A DNA stretch of 64,000 nt, from assembly GCF_030704535.1 (NCBI RefSeq), contig NC_081808.1:21083501-21147500 (forward strand), written 5' to 3'. A model generated the notes under the pieces. That model worked only from the letters and a program-made list of their open reading frames with translations, searched no databases and was not told the origin of the DNA. Source of the DNA: Vitis vinifera. Taxonomy: Eukaryota; Streptophyta; Magnoliopsida; Vitales; Vitaceae. Numbering within the stretch: the stretch's first letter is position 1; each line of letters begins with the position of its first letter. Both the position numbers and the translations under genes were made by a program. Shown here in pieces: positions 36,201-48,874 of this stretch.

Positions 36201-38116
36201 TTATGTTTGGTTCTTGGAAAATTTGAAGGAAAATGCAAGGAAAGAATTTAGAGATGAAAAATTGAAGAAAAGAAAAAATAAAAGAAAATAAAAAATTCAT
36301 TATTTTTACATGTTTTTTCAAACTCATTTCATTTATTTTTCCCCTTTTATATAAAGATTAAATAATTTAAAATTAAATAAGTTTCTAATTAATTTTAATT
36401 TTATTTGGTTTTCTTTTATGTTTTTCATGGTAAACCAAATGTGAAAAAATCATTTTCCTTAACATTTTTTTCTTTTTCTTAGTACTTTCATGGAACCAAA
36501 CATTACAACATTTAAATATTATGACACAAGAATCTTCTTGATGGTTCCGCAATATAAAAAGAAGACAGTACACGCTTATGAGGATATCTCTGGAAAAATT
36601 AGCTGCTTTGGCAATGAAGGGGTTAAAGAAGCTTACTTGCACATTGCCAAGCAGAATAAAGACTTCACCAGTGCAAGAGCAGGACATAAAATGCAAATTT
36701 CCCACAATATGCAAACCATAATATGTACAAGGATAAAAAGTTCTCTTGAAAGTTGAAATAAAACCCATGTTCTCTTAATGAAATAGGTCATATTTTGCCT
36801 AGGGAGCATCAATCACCTAGATGTCATCTGGATGTCTCAGCTAAACTAGTTACAACAATAACTTAATAAGCAAAGGATGTAAAACTACCACATATCCAAA
36901 CCCTGGAATCTAAACTATGGGGAGACTAATATACCAAAAAGCAGGAGTAGTAACAATATCCAAATTAGCCATAAATCAGAAAGCACCAAATACATTAATA
37001 TACTCTAATGAAGACACCTGGTTGAATCACTTATAATACGATAATTGAAATTATGATCAATTGAAGATTCATTCTAGCATGGGATTTACCAAACAATTAA
37101 CTTATGGGATCCAGAAACTTTCATCCACAACCGTCAACAATGAATGATGGTAGAAGAAAATCACTAGCAATAACAACAAGAATCAAAGATTTTGAGAAAC
37201 TCACAAAAGGCCAGTTAGATAGCCGAAAATGTGCATTCGGGCTGAACTGCTGTAGTTAAAGACATATAGCGTCTCATATAAACGCCTCATGACATGCAGT
37301 TCCATCAATAAAAGCAAAAACACGGGTCTCCATACCCTGTATCTGTGCTGTGCAGAGGTAGAACGAGACTTGTGCAGTGAAAGTATATGGGAACCTCCAG
37401 TCAAGTGGCTGGCAATGGTGGAGTAATCCAATGACACAGAATCCAATGGTGCCATTTTATATGCATAGTACCATGTTGCAAGTAGCAAGATTGTCGTCCA
37501 CACCACGGCCACCAAGTAAAAATGCGAGAAAAAACTCTGTGGCACCGTCAACTTCTACACTTACAGAATTTTTTTTCTGTTGTCATTAACTTGACCATGA
37601 TTGCAAAAGCAAAGCAACACTTATGCTGGGAGATCATTCAACCAATCCTAAACAAATACTAAGGCTGCATTTGATTGGATGGAATTGGAAATTTGAAACT
37701 GGAAGTGAACGCCGCAATGAATTTTGATTTGAATTGAATTTAAATAACTCAAATCCACAAGATCAATTTCATTGGAAAATCAAGATGTTTAAATTCCACA
37801 GAGTTGTAATCCCAAATCAAACCCAATTCGAAACAACCAAAAGCAGCACCTTGAGACAGCGTAAGAAATTCTTAATCACTGAACAAAACACCGACAAAAA
37901 TCACCAATTGAAGGAGCTCAGATAAAGGATACGCAGACATACTTGGGACGAAGATTGCAGAGTCTTGCCTCTACTTGCGAATCCTGACAAAACTCCATGG
38001 ACGGGACTGAGCCGAGAAGAAGGGATTGAAGCGACCAATATGGGCAATGTTCCCGCAATCCACGCCGCTCTCAGAAGCCAAGCGAGTCCCACCTCCATTC
38101 TCCCATCACCTTCCAT
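33257..38116 (-). CDS. PPRD2: Polyprenol reductase (steroid 5-alpha-reductase family)
   Basis: Membrane enzyme that reduces the alpha-isoprene unit of polyprenol to dolichol with NADPH, needed for ER N-glycosylation; plant PPRD2 and human SRD5A3 type. Six exons on the - strand: 37943-38116, 37205-37554, 34527-34761, 33733-33825, 33483-33554, 33257-33361. Phases agree and give 342 aa, the usual family length. Conserved family blocks are visible: [52 protein letters not shown], and the C-terminal [18 protein letters not shown]...PYIY end. The protein is rich in membrane helices. The first ATG (38116) is used; a second, six codons on (38098), gives a start more like Arabidopsis. Intron 2 (34762-37204, 2.4 kb) carries two MITEs. 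PPRD2 rather than PPRD1 is by remembered similarity. Confidence 0.93.
35074..35461. mobile_element. MITE with GGCCAGTTTGG-type TIRs, in PPRD intron 2
   Basis: The ends are inverted: TTAAGGCCAGTTTGGGAACT at the left and, reverse-complemented, TTAAGGACCTGTTTGGTAGT at the right. The ~388-bp interior is AT-rich with no coding capacity. A related interior (GAATAATTAAAA... then AAATTATTTT) occurs at about 44200-44552. The TIR type suggests a hAT-like MITE; the target-site duplication is unclear. Confidence 0.65.
36205..36502. mobile_element. Tourist-like (PIF/Harbinger) MITE in PPRD intron 2
   Basis: The element starts TGTTTGGTTC and ends GAACCAAACA, perfect 10-bp terminal inverted repeats, and is flanked on both sides by TTA (36202-36204 and 36503-36505), the PIF/Harbinger 3-bp target-site duplication. 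It is 298 bp, AT-rich and non-coding. Confidence 0.75.
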
Positions 38117-39752
38117 CAGAGAAACCTTCCAAACCCTACTAATAACTGGTAAGCACCTTCAAACGACGTCGCTTAAACAGAGATACGAATGAACGTCACA
38201 CGTCGGTGCTTTTGTTTGTTGACTTGGTTTGAAATTTGTGGATACAATCATACAAGTGAAATTCTAGGCTGCTGAATCTGCACCGAAGGCGGTGCTGCTC
38301 GACACGTATCCCTAACAGGAGCGCCGCCGTTTCGTCCTCATTTACACAGATGTCAGCCCATCAGGCCAATTTCTAAACGCTTTCAGCACCAGGAAGGCAA
38401 CCTTCATATTCGGATTAGGCCATACGTCTTTTGGGGCCGATTTTCGGTTGAGCTTACGTGATCAAATACTTGACATGCCCGGCCCAGTCCGTTCCCAAAT
38501 GAGCTTAACCTATGCCCTATGGAATGTGGACTCTGCAGCCTGAAATCGCAAAAAAATGGGCCTGACCCATATCGACATTGGGCCTGGGAAATAGAATTCA
38601 AGATGAAGCTTTAATATACTCTTCTAAATTCCGAAAATTTATTGTTGAAAGAACAAAACCGAAAAAGCTCAAAAAATTTAGTAGGATTTTGTATATAATG
38701 ACATGGGAAGAATTCAATGGATAGAAGAAATGGGTGGATGCTTAACAATCAAACATTGTCATTAGGTTTCGGATAAAAAGACGTGTACATGATTTTTATG
38801 CTTTTATGATTGCCATTAATCAAGCTCATAGCGCACAAATGTTGTTGAAACCCTAAAAGTTAGCTTTAACATTTTTTTTTTCTCATTGATTATGCTTATT
38901 GAGGATTGTATAATGAATTAAAGATGAGCATTCTCATGTGTAACTTTCAGAAATTGCACACATTTTATTTTTGACACTATACCAGAAAAAAAAATTGAGC
39001 CCCACGTTCATTTTCAAACATTATGAATTGCATCTCAAGCCACGTACATGTTTGGGACAGTAAAAAAATAACAATGTAGTTGCAGCTAGCCCCATAGGAG
39101 CATCAATGGGGATAATTATAGGGGTACGTGGACATTCTAATGGGAGTGGTTCTGCTTTACACAACATTTGTGATGGGTCAATTCTGTTTCCTCTAGCTAG
39201 CATTTTAGATTTTTAGGTGTGTCTTATTCAGTATCATGGATGGGGGTCATTCTTAGGATCCATCATTTAATTTACCCATTTTTTGATGATGATTTCATTT
39301 CATTTTTTGGTTTGGTCATATATGTAATTTCAAACGGTTATGTAAAATAAAAATGATCCCATGTTCACTGTGGCAACCAAATTAGTCCTTGAAGTCATTT
39401 CTTATATTAGAATTATTAGCCTTTTTAGGAATAAGGATAAATTAGTCATTTTATTTTATTTTATTTTTATGCCTAATATTGTACTTATTTTTTCATGTTG
39501 TCATGGTAATAAGCCATGTACTTTCTTTATCTCCTCCTCTATCAGTCCTGCCCTTGAAAGTTCATAGCTCCATTTTATATTATTAAATTAAAGTATGATA
39601 TTACTGAAGTGGTTTTTTCTCGTAGTGTCATATCATATCTAAATCTTACTTCTTTGCCTGTTCGAGGCATCACCATATCGGGGTTACGGGATTCGAACCC
39701 AATTCTATTTTATGCAAATAATATTAATATCTTCCATGTATGGCTTACTTAA

Positions 39753-39996
39753 TAGAATTAATTGAGGAATTTATTTGAAAAAAAAAAAAAGAGAGACATA
39801 AAGCAAGTTTCACCATATCCCAACATTCATGAAGACTATGTTTGATTCCTAAAAATTGTGAGAAAAATGTAAAATCCGTGTGTCATGCTTGTAGAATTAA
39901 TTGAAGAATTTATTTGAAAAAAAAAAATTGACATAGAGCAAGTTTGCTGATATTCCCCTATTCACGAAAGCTTTGTTGGATTCCTAAAAATTGTGA
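39753..39996. repeat. ~139-bp imperfect direct duplication
   Basis: The block starting TAGAATTAATTGAGGAATTT at 39753 recurs at 39892 (TAGAATTAATTGAAGAATTT). Both copies end in a GATTCCTAAAAATTGTGA segment. The second copy leads into an AT-rich MITE-like stretch. Confidence 0.75.
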
Positions 39997-40164
39997 TTTA
40001 AAAAAAAAAAGTTTTAAGGTTAATAAATTATTTCAGCATGTTACTTAAAACTTATATCATATAATTAAATTATTCAATATAAAGATTGAATAATTTGAAA
40101 ATATATAAGTTTTTAATTAATTTTAATTTTATTTTTATATTTTTTTTGATAGTGTAATCAAACA
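39839..40164. mobile_element. Possible Tourist-like MITE remnant
   Basis: Ends read TGTTTGATTC and AATCAAACA, resembling the PIF/Harbinger-type ends of the element at 36205-36502, and the interior shares an AATTTTAATTTTATTT core with it. The left end lies inside a 139-bp duplication, so either of two starts (39839 or about 39970) is possible. No clean TTA/TAA duplication was seen. Confidence 0.4.
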
Positions 40165-43100
40165 TGGGAGAGAGAAAAAAAAATCTAAAATGAATCTCAT
40201 CAGAGGCAGGTGGCTAGCGATCGATATATGCACGATCCGTTTTTCAATTAGAAGCACTATGGCTGGCTCCCATATATTGGCATGAGATGGGGAAAAAAGG
40301 CTAAAAATGAAGAGCAAAAGCGGGTGCCCTACCATCATTGGGTTGACATAACACAAGTCTAATTGAGGTTAAACAAGGAAGCTTCAAGCATATACCAAGA
40401 AAATTCATGAGGAAGAAAAAGGTAGTGCAAGAAGAATCATAGCCTTTAACACAAAGCAGCGGAAAGAATATATAGCTTATCAGGGCCAAAAAAGAAAAAA
40501 GAAAAAAATGTCTAGAACCAAAAGAAGCATGTCTGTGCGACACAAGCAACAGATCTAAGGAGTCAATTCCAACGCGTTTATGATGAATGTGAGTTGGACC
40601 CCCCACTGAGAAAACTTAGAAAAGGTCTCTTCGACACGGGGCAGAGTCGGAGCCAACCCATTCTTCTAGCTATCATCTATCATCTATCATCTATCCACTG
40701 CAAGGACCCCTCTCACCTCACCTCCTCCCTTCTTACCATCATGCCTTTGTGTTTCCCATTCTTTCTCAATCAATGCCCCCATCGTCCTCACATTCATGCC
40801 TCAGCTCCAACTGAATCACTTCTTCATCAGTATCATACTTTTCATTAATCCTCCACCACTCAACCGCACTGATGTGCAGTCCACACACCAATCCCCATGC
40901 TACACATATTACCATATACACTACTTAAAATTACATGGGCGTTTGCCTGCATTTCTTTCATCCATTGCTTTGCTCCCTAGAATCCATTTTCCTTTTCTCC
41001 TTCCTTTGCGACACCGTGTGTCATTGAAATTCACCCTCCAATACTCTCCCTTCCCACGTATTCCTTTCTCTTCTAATGATTCTATTATCAAAGCCACGGT
41101 TACCACAGATGCAACCATGCATTTGAGATTAATGTATTCTACATCTTTCAATCACTCACTGGCTTCTAAACCCTTATCATTCATTAATTAGCCGTAGGAT
41201 GGCCACTCTAATTCACATGCTGATGATCAATCAATATCATCCCATACAATCACAAATTAATGCTTTAAATTAAAATAAAAAATAAAAAACCAAGAAAAGA
41301 TTGGCTTTGATTTATCACGTTTAATCAGTCTTTTTTATCTTAAGTGGAATGTTAGGAGTGACAAAAAGTACTTTTTTTTAACATAATTCTTCCTCCCTAC
41401 TTTTTAAAAAATGATGGAATTAGTAGCTACAAGTAGAAGGGGGTGCGCAATGATAGTGCATGTTCTTAGAAAGAGCGAGGCTTGTGTTTCACACCTCGGT
41501 ATAAAGGCTAAAGAGAGAAGTGAAGATGAAGAGTTTGGTCGAGACAATCGATTCAGCGTAGTTATAACTTACATGGTCATTTCCATTCACCAACCTCCAT
41601 CAACCCATAAATTAAAAATACCAATCAGTAACAAACATTAAATTTTTCAGGGTAAGGTGTTTGTTCTAGAGGTTACTGAGAGAGAGTTTGGAGGAGTGTC
41701 CATGTCAAAAGAGTTAAGATCCTAATAGGACCCCCAAGGATCTCCTTTTGCTGGTTACGCTAACACTATCTCTACATTTTTTCTTTTTCTTTTAAATTTA
41801 TTCTGAAGGGGGTTACATTATACATTTAGCTTTGAGAGAAGGTGAGAGAGGCGGAGAGGGAGAGGGAGAGGCTGGGTCGTTTTTTTTGGGTCACCGCCCC
41901 AGCTTTGAGAGGCGTTTGTTTATGGTAGGGACCCACGAGGGTGTCATGAGTTCAATGATGCGGTCCGCCGCATGATTGGAGACCACGGCCGACCACCACC
42001 ACCCCTCCTACGTGGCCTTCGTGTCCACATCACGAGCCGGCTCAAGCCCTTCTTCTTTACCATCTCCATTGCTCCTAGTCTCTTATCCTCTTTTCATCTT
42101 ATTCCATTGCCACCCTTTCCGCCCAGCACAGCCATTTTCCGTATGTTAAATCATTACAACCAAATACTGGCTGTTTTTTAATCAGATTTTTTTAACCCAC
42201 TGTTTGCCGTCATGACATAATGCCCTTTGTAAACAATTCTTTCACATTCTTGTATAATAAAAATAATTTAAACATTTTTCTATAACTGTCTATACTAAAT
42301 TCTTTATAAAGAAAGGTCCAACTCAACTTCCACAAGAGTTTTTGCACATTACAACTCTAATTATGAATGATATTTTTCCACTTCTATTTCTTCTTTCTTT
42401 TATAGCTCTGAGAAAGTGCAAACCAAAGGAAGAGTCTTCCATATTAAAAGTAGAAATGTAAATTAGTGTATACCATCGATATTAAAACTAAGACTCATAT
42501 TTTGTTTTGTTGAACAACTTGTGAATGTGGAGGAAAATTGACATGTTTAGAGACGACAATATCTCAACTCATCTTATTTAACAAGAAGGATTCATCTTTG
42601 TGTTATTAGACATCATTTATGTTTACTTTATAATATAGTTTTTAAATAGATATATAAACTACTTTTTTTGCTATTTATATTTTTTTTTTGTAAGAAGACT
42701 GTTATAGTATGTGACTCATATTGAGTGAAAGACATATATAAAGAAAAATGAGTAAATGTTAGAGTAAAATGAAACGACAACATTTGACATTTAAACTTAT
42801 AGTTTTATTGGTAAGGGAGAACCCTAGATTAGGGGTGTCCCCGCGGTATGATTCAAATGTATTTTTGAATTTTTAATACCTAAGGATTAATATAAATACA
42901 TTTTTTTATGTAATCCTAATTTTGGATATAATGAAAGTTTTCCTTTCTATTTCCGTTGATCTAGACAAATCTGTTGAATCACATTAAATTTATGTATTTT
43001 ATTTTGTTTTTTTTTCTAATTTTTTTACTAAGAATTACGACAAGAAAACCAACAAAGACTCTAATGGAAAGACTATATCTTTCATTTTTTTCTTTAATTT

Positions 43101-43500
43101 CCTTCATTTTCTCTCTAGTTTCCTTTGGATTCTATGCAAAAATTAAATATATTTACATGATTATTAATTCGAAAGGTATATTCATAATATTCCATCTAAA
43201 AATCAACTCATAAAAGCTCGATTTTAAAATTAAATGAAAGATACATACATTAAATATATTTTAGTATAGAATTGGGAAGAGGAATTATATGCCAATGTAA
43301 AAGTATAATACAAATTCATTCCATCCCACTTCAAATATAATAACAATAAAAGTAATCCAAGAGGATAATTAATTATAGAGATTAAAAGAAGAAACAGATT
43401 CTTGTTATCCATCTTATATAGTAATGCCGGCACAAGGTCGCAACTACACATATACAAGTACTAGTTATAGTTATAGAAAATATAAAGGCTTGTAAAATTA

Positions 43501-44870
43501 ATGAGAAGTGGAGACCATGGTCCTCAGCATCGAAAGTGTGGCCTTGGGATATTTTTGTTTATCTTCTACGTAAAGTACTGTGTCTATCCACCAACCACCG
43601 ACTTACACGTGGCCCCATTGTGTCCCTTACCCTACGTTTCTTCTGCTTTTTCTACGCTTCCTTCTCCAAAATGCTTGTCTTCAAATCATTTAGACTCGGC
43701 AGTTCCTCCTCCAAATTCCCCAGACTGCCCCTGAAAGCAACCCAACTGCCAACCCCATGTGTTTCTTTTGGGTTAACGTGTTTGGCCAGTTTCGATTTGT
43801 ATCTAGGATGTCTTTCTGTCACAGTGTTTCCGATTTAAGGAGCTTTTGGTAAATTTACTGCCTGGTCGGAAAGACTCGAAGGAAGCCGAGCGGCGAGCCA
43901 TGCTAAAGCCGCTAGTCACTCACGAAAAAAGCGGGGAATAACTCGGCGTAGAGATGCGGTCTTCTGGCGGCAGGTGTCATGTGGTGCCACGTGGCAGATG
44001 TGTCAGAAAGTCGGAAAAACATAAAAAGGTCATTGGAAATATATTTTTTTTCACCATGTCGTGATATTTTCACGATAACAAGATGAACCAAGCAGTCTAC
44101 GATTTTAGGGGGATGGAAGGAGTCTTTCATTTTAATTATTTTATATTAATCATCTAGGGTTTACATTTTATATATTTTATGTATTATTAATTAATTTTAT
44201 TTAAATTTTTTTAAACTTAAATATATATTTTTTTAAATTAAGAAAATATATTTGATAACAAAAAAAATTATTTTATATTTTTTCTCTTAAAAATATAAAA
44301 TAAGATGTTTTTAAAAAACATCTTTTAATTATTTTATAATATTTTTAAATTATTTTTAAAAATAATTATATAAATTTATAGAATAATTAAAAGTAAAATA
44401 TTAAATATTAAAAATTATTTTAAAAACATATTTAAAAAAATAAAAAATAAAATAAAAATATTTCAAATTTATTATATAAAACATCAAGATTATTTTTTAT
44501 AAACTATTCTTAAAAATGGATTAGCGGTGTTCTCTTTACCGAACAGACTTAAGAAACAATTTTGGCGGAAGGATTATCAGGTCCAACGGCCGATATCTCC
44601 TTGAAGAGTGTTTGAAATTATCGCGAGAAGAGATGGAGAGAGAAAAAGGTGTTTCTGTAGGGAACTAGGGGGTGACGTCATGAAATGGGACAACCATCAA
44701 GCCATGCGCAATCGAGCGGTCCTCCCTCCTCCTTTTATATTCTCTTCATATTCCTCAGTCCCAACCGAAGTTGTCATCTTCTTTCCTCCTTCTCCTCCTC
44801 TTGTCTTCTTCTTCTTTATTTCTCCTGTCTTTTAACTACTAATTACACTACCACTCCCAGGTAAGCCTCT
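43501..44870 (+). promoter_or_regulatory. Probable distal promoter and 5'UTR exon of the VND gene
   Basis: A perfect G-box palindrome GCCACGTGGC lies at 43986-43995; another ACACGTGG occurs near 43604. An AT-rich, MITE-like insert follows at about 44140-44552. A TATA-like TTTATAT at about 44734-44740 is followed by a C/T-rich leader and a strong donor CCCAG|GTAAGC at 44860/44861. I infer a non-coding first exon from about 44765 to 44860, joined to the coding exon at 46544; this is inference from sequence features only. Confidence 0.45.
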
Positions 44871-46543
44871 TCTATTTTATTTTGATTTTTTTAGCTTTGG
44901 TATTTTGCATGGAAATGAAATTCTGATTTCACAAACACTTCTCTTATTCCATAATAACTGCTGCCACTTAATTATCTTCATTACTGAGGTCATGTTTTAC
45001 GTGGGCGCTCTCTCTCTCTCTCTCAATAAGTCTCAACAAACGGAATGAAGCTTTCAAAAGATCTGGGGAGTAAGATTTTACATCAAGAAAAGAAGATAGA
45101 ATTACATGGGGGTGTAGAATTGTTTCAATTCCCAATTCAAAGGGTTTCTTCCTTGTGTGATTTTCCTATCATTTCTGCCCACATTACCTCCCTCAGCACA
45201 TCACCTCAGTCACCTAGATTTCGTTTTAGATTCATAACCCATTTTTGTCTCTTTCACTTTTGGTCTTAAGAGAGGAAAAACACAAATTGAACAAGACACC
45301 TGAACAAGGATAAGATTTGGTGAAAGATGGTTAGAATGTTTATGTCTCTTCATTTAATGGGGGGTACGCCCATCAAACTCACCCTTCTCCTGCACACGCG
45401 TTTTCTGTTGGCTAGATTTTTGTTTCCCTCTTCAGCATATACCCAAATTCCAAAGCAAAATTCAGGTCTGGGAACAGTTTCGATGATCATCTCTCCCAGG
45501 CACCCACCTTTGCAGAATAAATTCGCCCCATCTTGAGAAGGAGTTCTACCGGGAAAAAAAAAAGTAATTTTGTTGTTAATTAGATGAGCATTTTTCTCTG
45601 CAGTCCATCAAAGTCAGGTGTGCTATGGAAATTCCAGACAAAGAGACAAGAGGGTCAGAGTCCCGTTTCTGGAGTGAGACATGAGGCCCTGCAAGAGTCG
45701 CTTGAGAGTGCTTTCTTTTCTCTTTTTCTTGTCCACCTATGGCAGCCTTGATCCTCTGGAACGATGCCCTTCTTTTTGCATCTTAGCCTTTTCTCTTTCG
45801 AGAAACGCATGCTAAATTGTGATAACGTCATCCACCTTGTCCATTTTCGCCACTGAACCTTCTAATATAAAATGGAAGAATAAGTTCCCCTCTAATCTAA
45901 GAGCTGCGGGTTTCTTTTTTTAAAAATTATTTAGGAATAAGAATTTTCAACTGAAGTAATTTAGGCATTTTCAGTTTCTCTTTTAGGTGTGTGTTTATAT
46001 TTAATTTAGATAATGATAAAATATGTTTTTTTATATAATATTGTAATGAAAACCCGGTTCTTGATGCATCATTTCCACCATTCACCTACACAAGACAACA
46101 TCATTAGTTCAAACCTCTACTTGTCCGTTTCTTCAGAACTGCACATTCAGTGGCAAAGCTCCAACTCCTCTTGGTTTTTATCAAAAACAAACTCTCATGA
46201 TTCGGTTTTCTTTTCCTTTTCATCTCTTCTTCTTTTATCCCTAGAAAAATCATTGAATGTGAAAAAATAGGTTTTGTTTATAACACGCGCTTAATTCCTT
46301 TGGGAGATACATGGTGAGTGTTGCTCACCACCAAATGGCTTGATGATTATATCTGATAACACTTGTCACCTTTTGATTTGGAGGGTTCATTATTTCCTTT
46401 TAGAGGTTTCTAATTTTTGTTATGCCTTTTTAGCCTTTTGCTTCTGGTTTTTTGGCTTCTATCCTCTCTCTTTTATATCGCTTATGATTTAAAGATGATG
46501 GACTAAAGGGTGGTGTTTTGTTTTGGTGGTGAATTTGATGCAG
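44861..46543 (+). other. Inferred 5'UTR intron of the VND gene
   Basis: A strong GTAAGC donor at 44861 and a TTTGATGCAG acceptor ending at 46543, 11 bases before the first ATG, would define a 1.68-kb leader intron. The interval has a (CT)n run at about 45010-45025 and no coding frame with domain support. Confidence 0.4.
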
Positions 46544-46554
46544 TTGCAGTGGAT

Positions 46555-48874
46555 ATGATGGACTCTATGGAATCATGCGTCCCTCCAGGATTTCGATTCC
46601 ACCCCACTGACGAGGAACTTGTTGGCTATTACCTCAAGAAGAAGGTCGCATCACAAAAGATTGATCTCGACGTTATCAGGGATATCGATCTGTATAGGAT
46701 TGAACCTTGGGACCTCCAAGGTACTGACTCACCTTCTTCCTTCCTTTCCTTCTTGTCTTTTTATACTGGAATATCATCCCACACCACCCCAGTCTAGCTC
46801 AGATCAGTCTCATTAGGGTTTATGTCATCCTGGATAATTTTCCCTTTTTCTTTTTTGCAAAACCTATAATGGGTTTCTTTTTCAAATCTAATGCCTCCAA
46901 GAACTCACCTTCAGCATGGGTGGTGTTTCATATATTCTTCCCTAGTTAGCTCCACAACTGTGTCACTGGTTGCACCATATTATAATTCAGATGATTTTTC
47001 CTGGACTGCCCTTCCTGGATCTGTGGTTGATCTAGGATTAATTGGCAGAAACTGGAATCGATTCTAGGCTCCTGGCTAACACTTTCATAAGCTAGCCATC
47101 GCATTTCTGATAAGTAAATCCGTTGTGTTTTCCTTGTTCAAAGCGAATAATTGATCTGAATTATAATGGACAGAGAGATGCCGGATCGGGTATGAAGAGC
47201 AGAATGAGTGGTATTTCTTCAGCCACAAGGATAAGAAATATCCAACGGGGACGAGGACCAATAGAGCGACCATGGCTGGGTTTTGGAAGGCGACGGGACG
47301 AGACAAAGCAGTGTATGATAAGACAAAACTCATCGGCATGAGGAAAACCCTCGTCTTTTACAAAGGGCGAGCGCCCAATGGGCAGAAAACTGACTGGATT
47401 ATGCACGAGTACAGGCTCGAATCGGAAGAGAATGGACCTCCACAGGCAAGTATAACCTTCCTTTTTTTGACTAATTAATCAACCCTTGCCATCATGCAAC
47501 CTCTTTCCTGTCTTTCAATCATTCCATTTAGCCATTAAGTGGGATGTTTGAGAAAAGTCTCACCCCGTAGATGTTACTGAAAGGTGAAAGTTCTCTTAAT
47601 AGTCGTCAAGAACATGAGTATTGCCACTTTCTTTTTCCCATAGTTTTTGTGTATGGACAAGGGTTTGGAATTCACTACTAACAGTTCATCTATAATTAGC
47701 TCTCTCTTTCATGTTTTGGGGCAAGATGGTGAGTGCCTCATAAATTCATCATCATACCTAACCTGAATAAGAAATCAATATTTTTTCTTCACTTTTAATT
47801 GGATCCCAGAACCCCTTTTTTTACAAACTAAACGTAATCGCTTTTGCTTTCATGTATCTGCAATCTTACTACAGTGAATGTTTGGCCAGAAAAAAGAGGC
47901 ATGACTTCATCAATCACGAGTTTACAACCTCAAGTCAAAAGCTTGTATTTTAAAAGCATATGAATCCCTTTCTTTTTTCATTCCTTTTTTCTGGTGGGAA
48001 CATTCTGGTTATTATTCATTTTGTCAAAAGAAAAATTCCAATTCTCCACTCAGTTTTAGACTCTGATCAGTAGCCTTTGACCCGCTACCATTTCTCTTTA
48101 CCAAACAGAAAGAAGACTCGCAAAAGCTTAAAGAAAATATACCATAAAAGAGAAAGGGAAAACCACTTTTCTTTCTTGAATAAGGATGAACTTCTCAACC
48201 TCCTTTATGCTAGAGAAAAAAAAATTTGAAAAGACTGGAAAAGTTTTTATTTTTTATTTTTTTGAGTTTATCTAACAAATTTCTGTGTGAAGCTTTTGCA
48301 GGAAGAAGGATGGGTAGTCTGCCGAGCATTCAAAAAGAGAACCACCAGCCAAAGCAAGAGCATTGAAGGGTGGGACACAAGCTACTTCTACGATGAACCA
48401 AGTGGTGTGAGCACAGTCATGGATCCAATTGATTACATCTCAAGGCAGCCCCAGAACTATCTGGGGCAGAATTTCTTGTGTAAGCAAGAGATAGAGGCAG
48501 ATAATTTGAATTTCATGCACGCTACCGAACACTTTGTGCAGCTTCCTCAGCTAGAAAGCCCATCTCTGCCATTAATGAAGAGGCCAAGTTCAGTTTCTTT
48601 AATATCAGAAAACAATGAGGAGGAAGATCAGACTAGAGGGTGCAACAACGCTGAGAAAGTCACAGATTGGAGGGCCCTCGACAAGTTTGTTGCTTCTCAG
48701 TTGAGTCAAGAAGACAGATATGAGGGTGATGGCGTTTCAAGCTTTGGAGCACATCATAATTCGGATATGGCGTTGCTGTTATTGCAGAGTAGTAGGGATG
48801 AAGCCAACAAGCTAAATGGGTTCTTGAATTCAAGCTCAGACTGCGACATCGGAATATGTGTATTTGAGAAATGA
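46555..48874 (+). CDS. VND1: VND1/VND2-type NAC transcription factor
   Basis: Nuclear NAC-domain factor of the VASCULAR-RELATED NAC-DOMAIN (VND1-3) clade, which switches on secondary wall and programmed death genes in xylem vessels. Three exons, 46555-46720, 47174-47445 and 48302-48874, give 336 aa. The NAC domain fills the first ~165 residues: [96 protein letters not shown]. Exon 3 carries clade marks: [23 protein letters not shown] (LP-box), [17 protein letters not shown] (WQ-box) and a DIGICVFEK tail. Intron 2 has a GC donor (CAG|GCAAGT at 47446). Starts at 46555 or 46558 are equivalent. VND1 and VND2 cannot be separated here. Confidence 0.95.

Larger units (their letters stand above)
38117..43500. 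other. Intergenic, no supported gene
   Basis: Starts with the reductase promoter side (GC-richer to about 38580). The rest is AT-rich. Small frames at 40594-40848, 40796-41191, 41411-41641 and 41972-42181 show no domain, biased composition or splice partners. A TCATCTATCATCTATC run lies near 40674-40695. A CT/GA-rich area at 41840-41870 and a short GC-rich block at 41940-42030 are visible, without a gene. Confidence 0.55.

Noticed and set aside
36669..36742. Candidate exon of the polyprenol reductase on the - strand, reading [13 protein letters not shown]
   Set aside because: It can be spliced in phase, but the conserved [10 protein letters not shown] block is encoded directly upstream of the next exon (34761 downwards), giving the expected 342-aa length. 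The candidate frame has no family similarity.
39661..39700. tRNA-like T-arm (GGGTTCGAATCCC on the - strand)
   Set aside because: No acceptor, D or anticodon arms fit at the right spacing, and the flanking DNA is AT-rich.
40594..41191. Overlapping + strand frames of 84 and 131 aa
   Set aside because: His/Pro/Ser-rich composition from C/T-rich spacer, with no domain and no splice structure.
41411..41641. 76-aa frame on the + strand
   Set aside because: No domain, no splice partner, and composition like the spacer.
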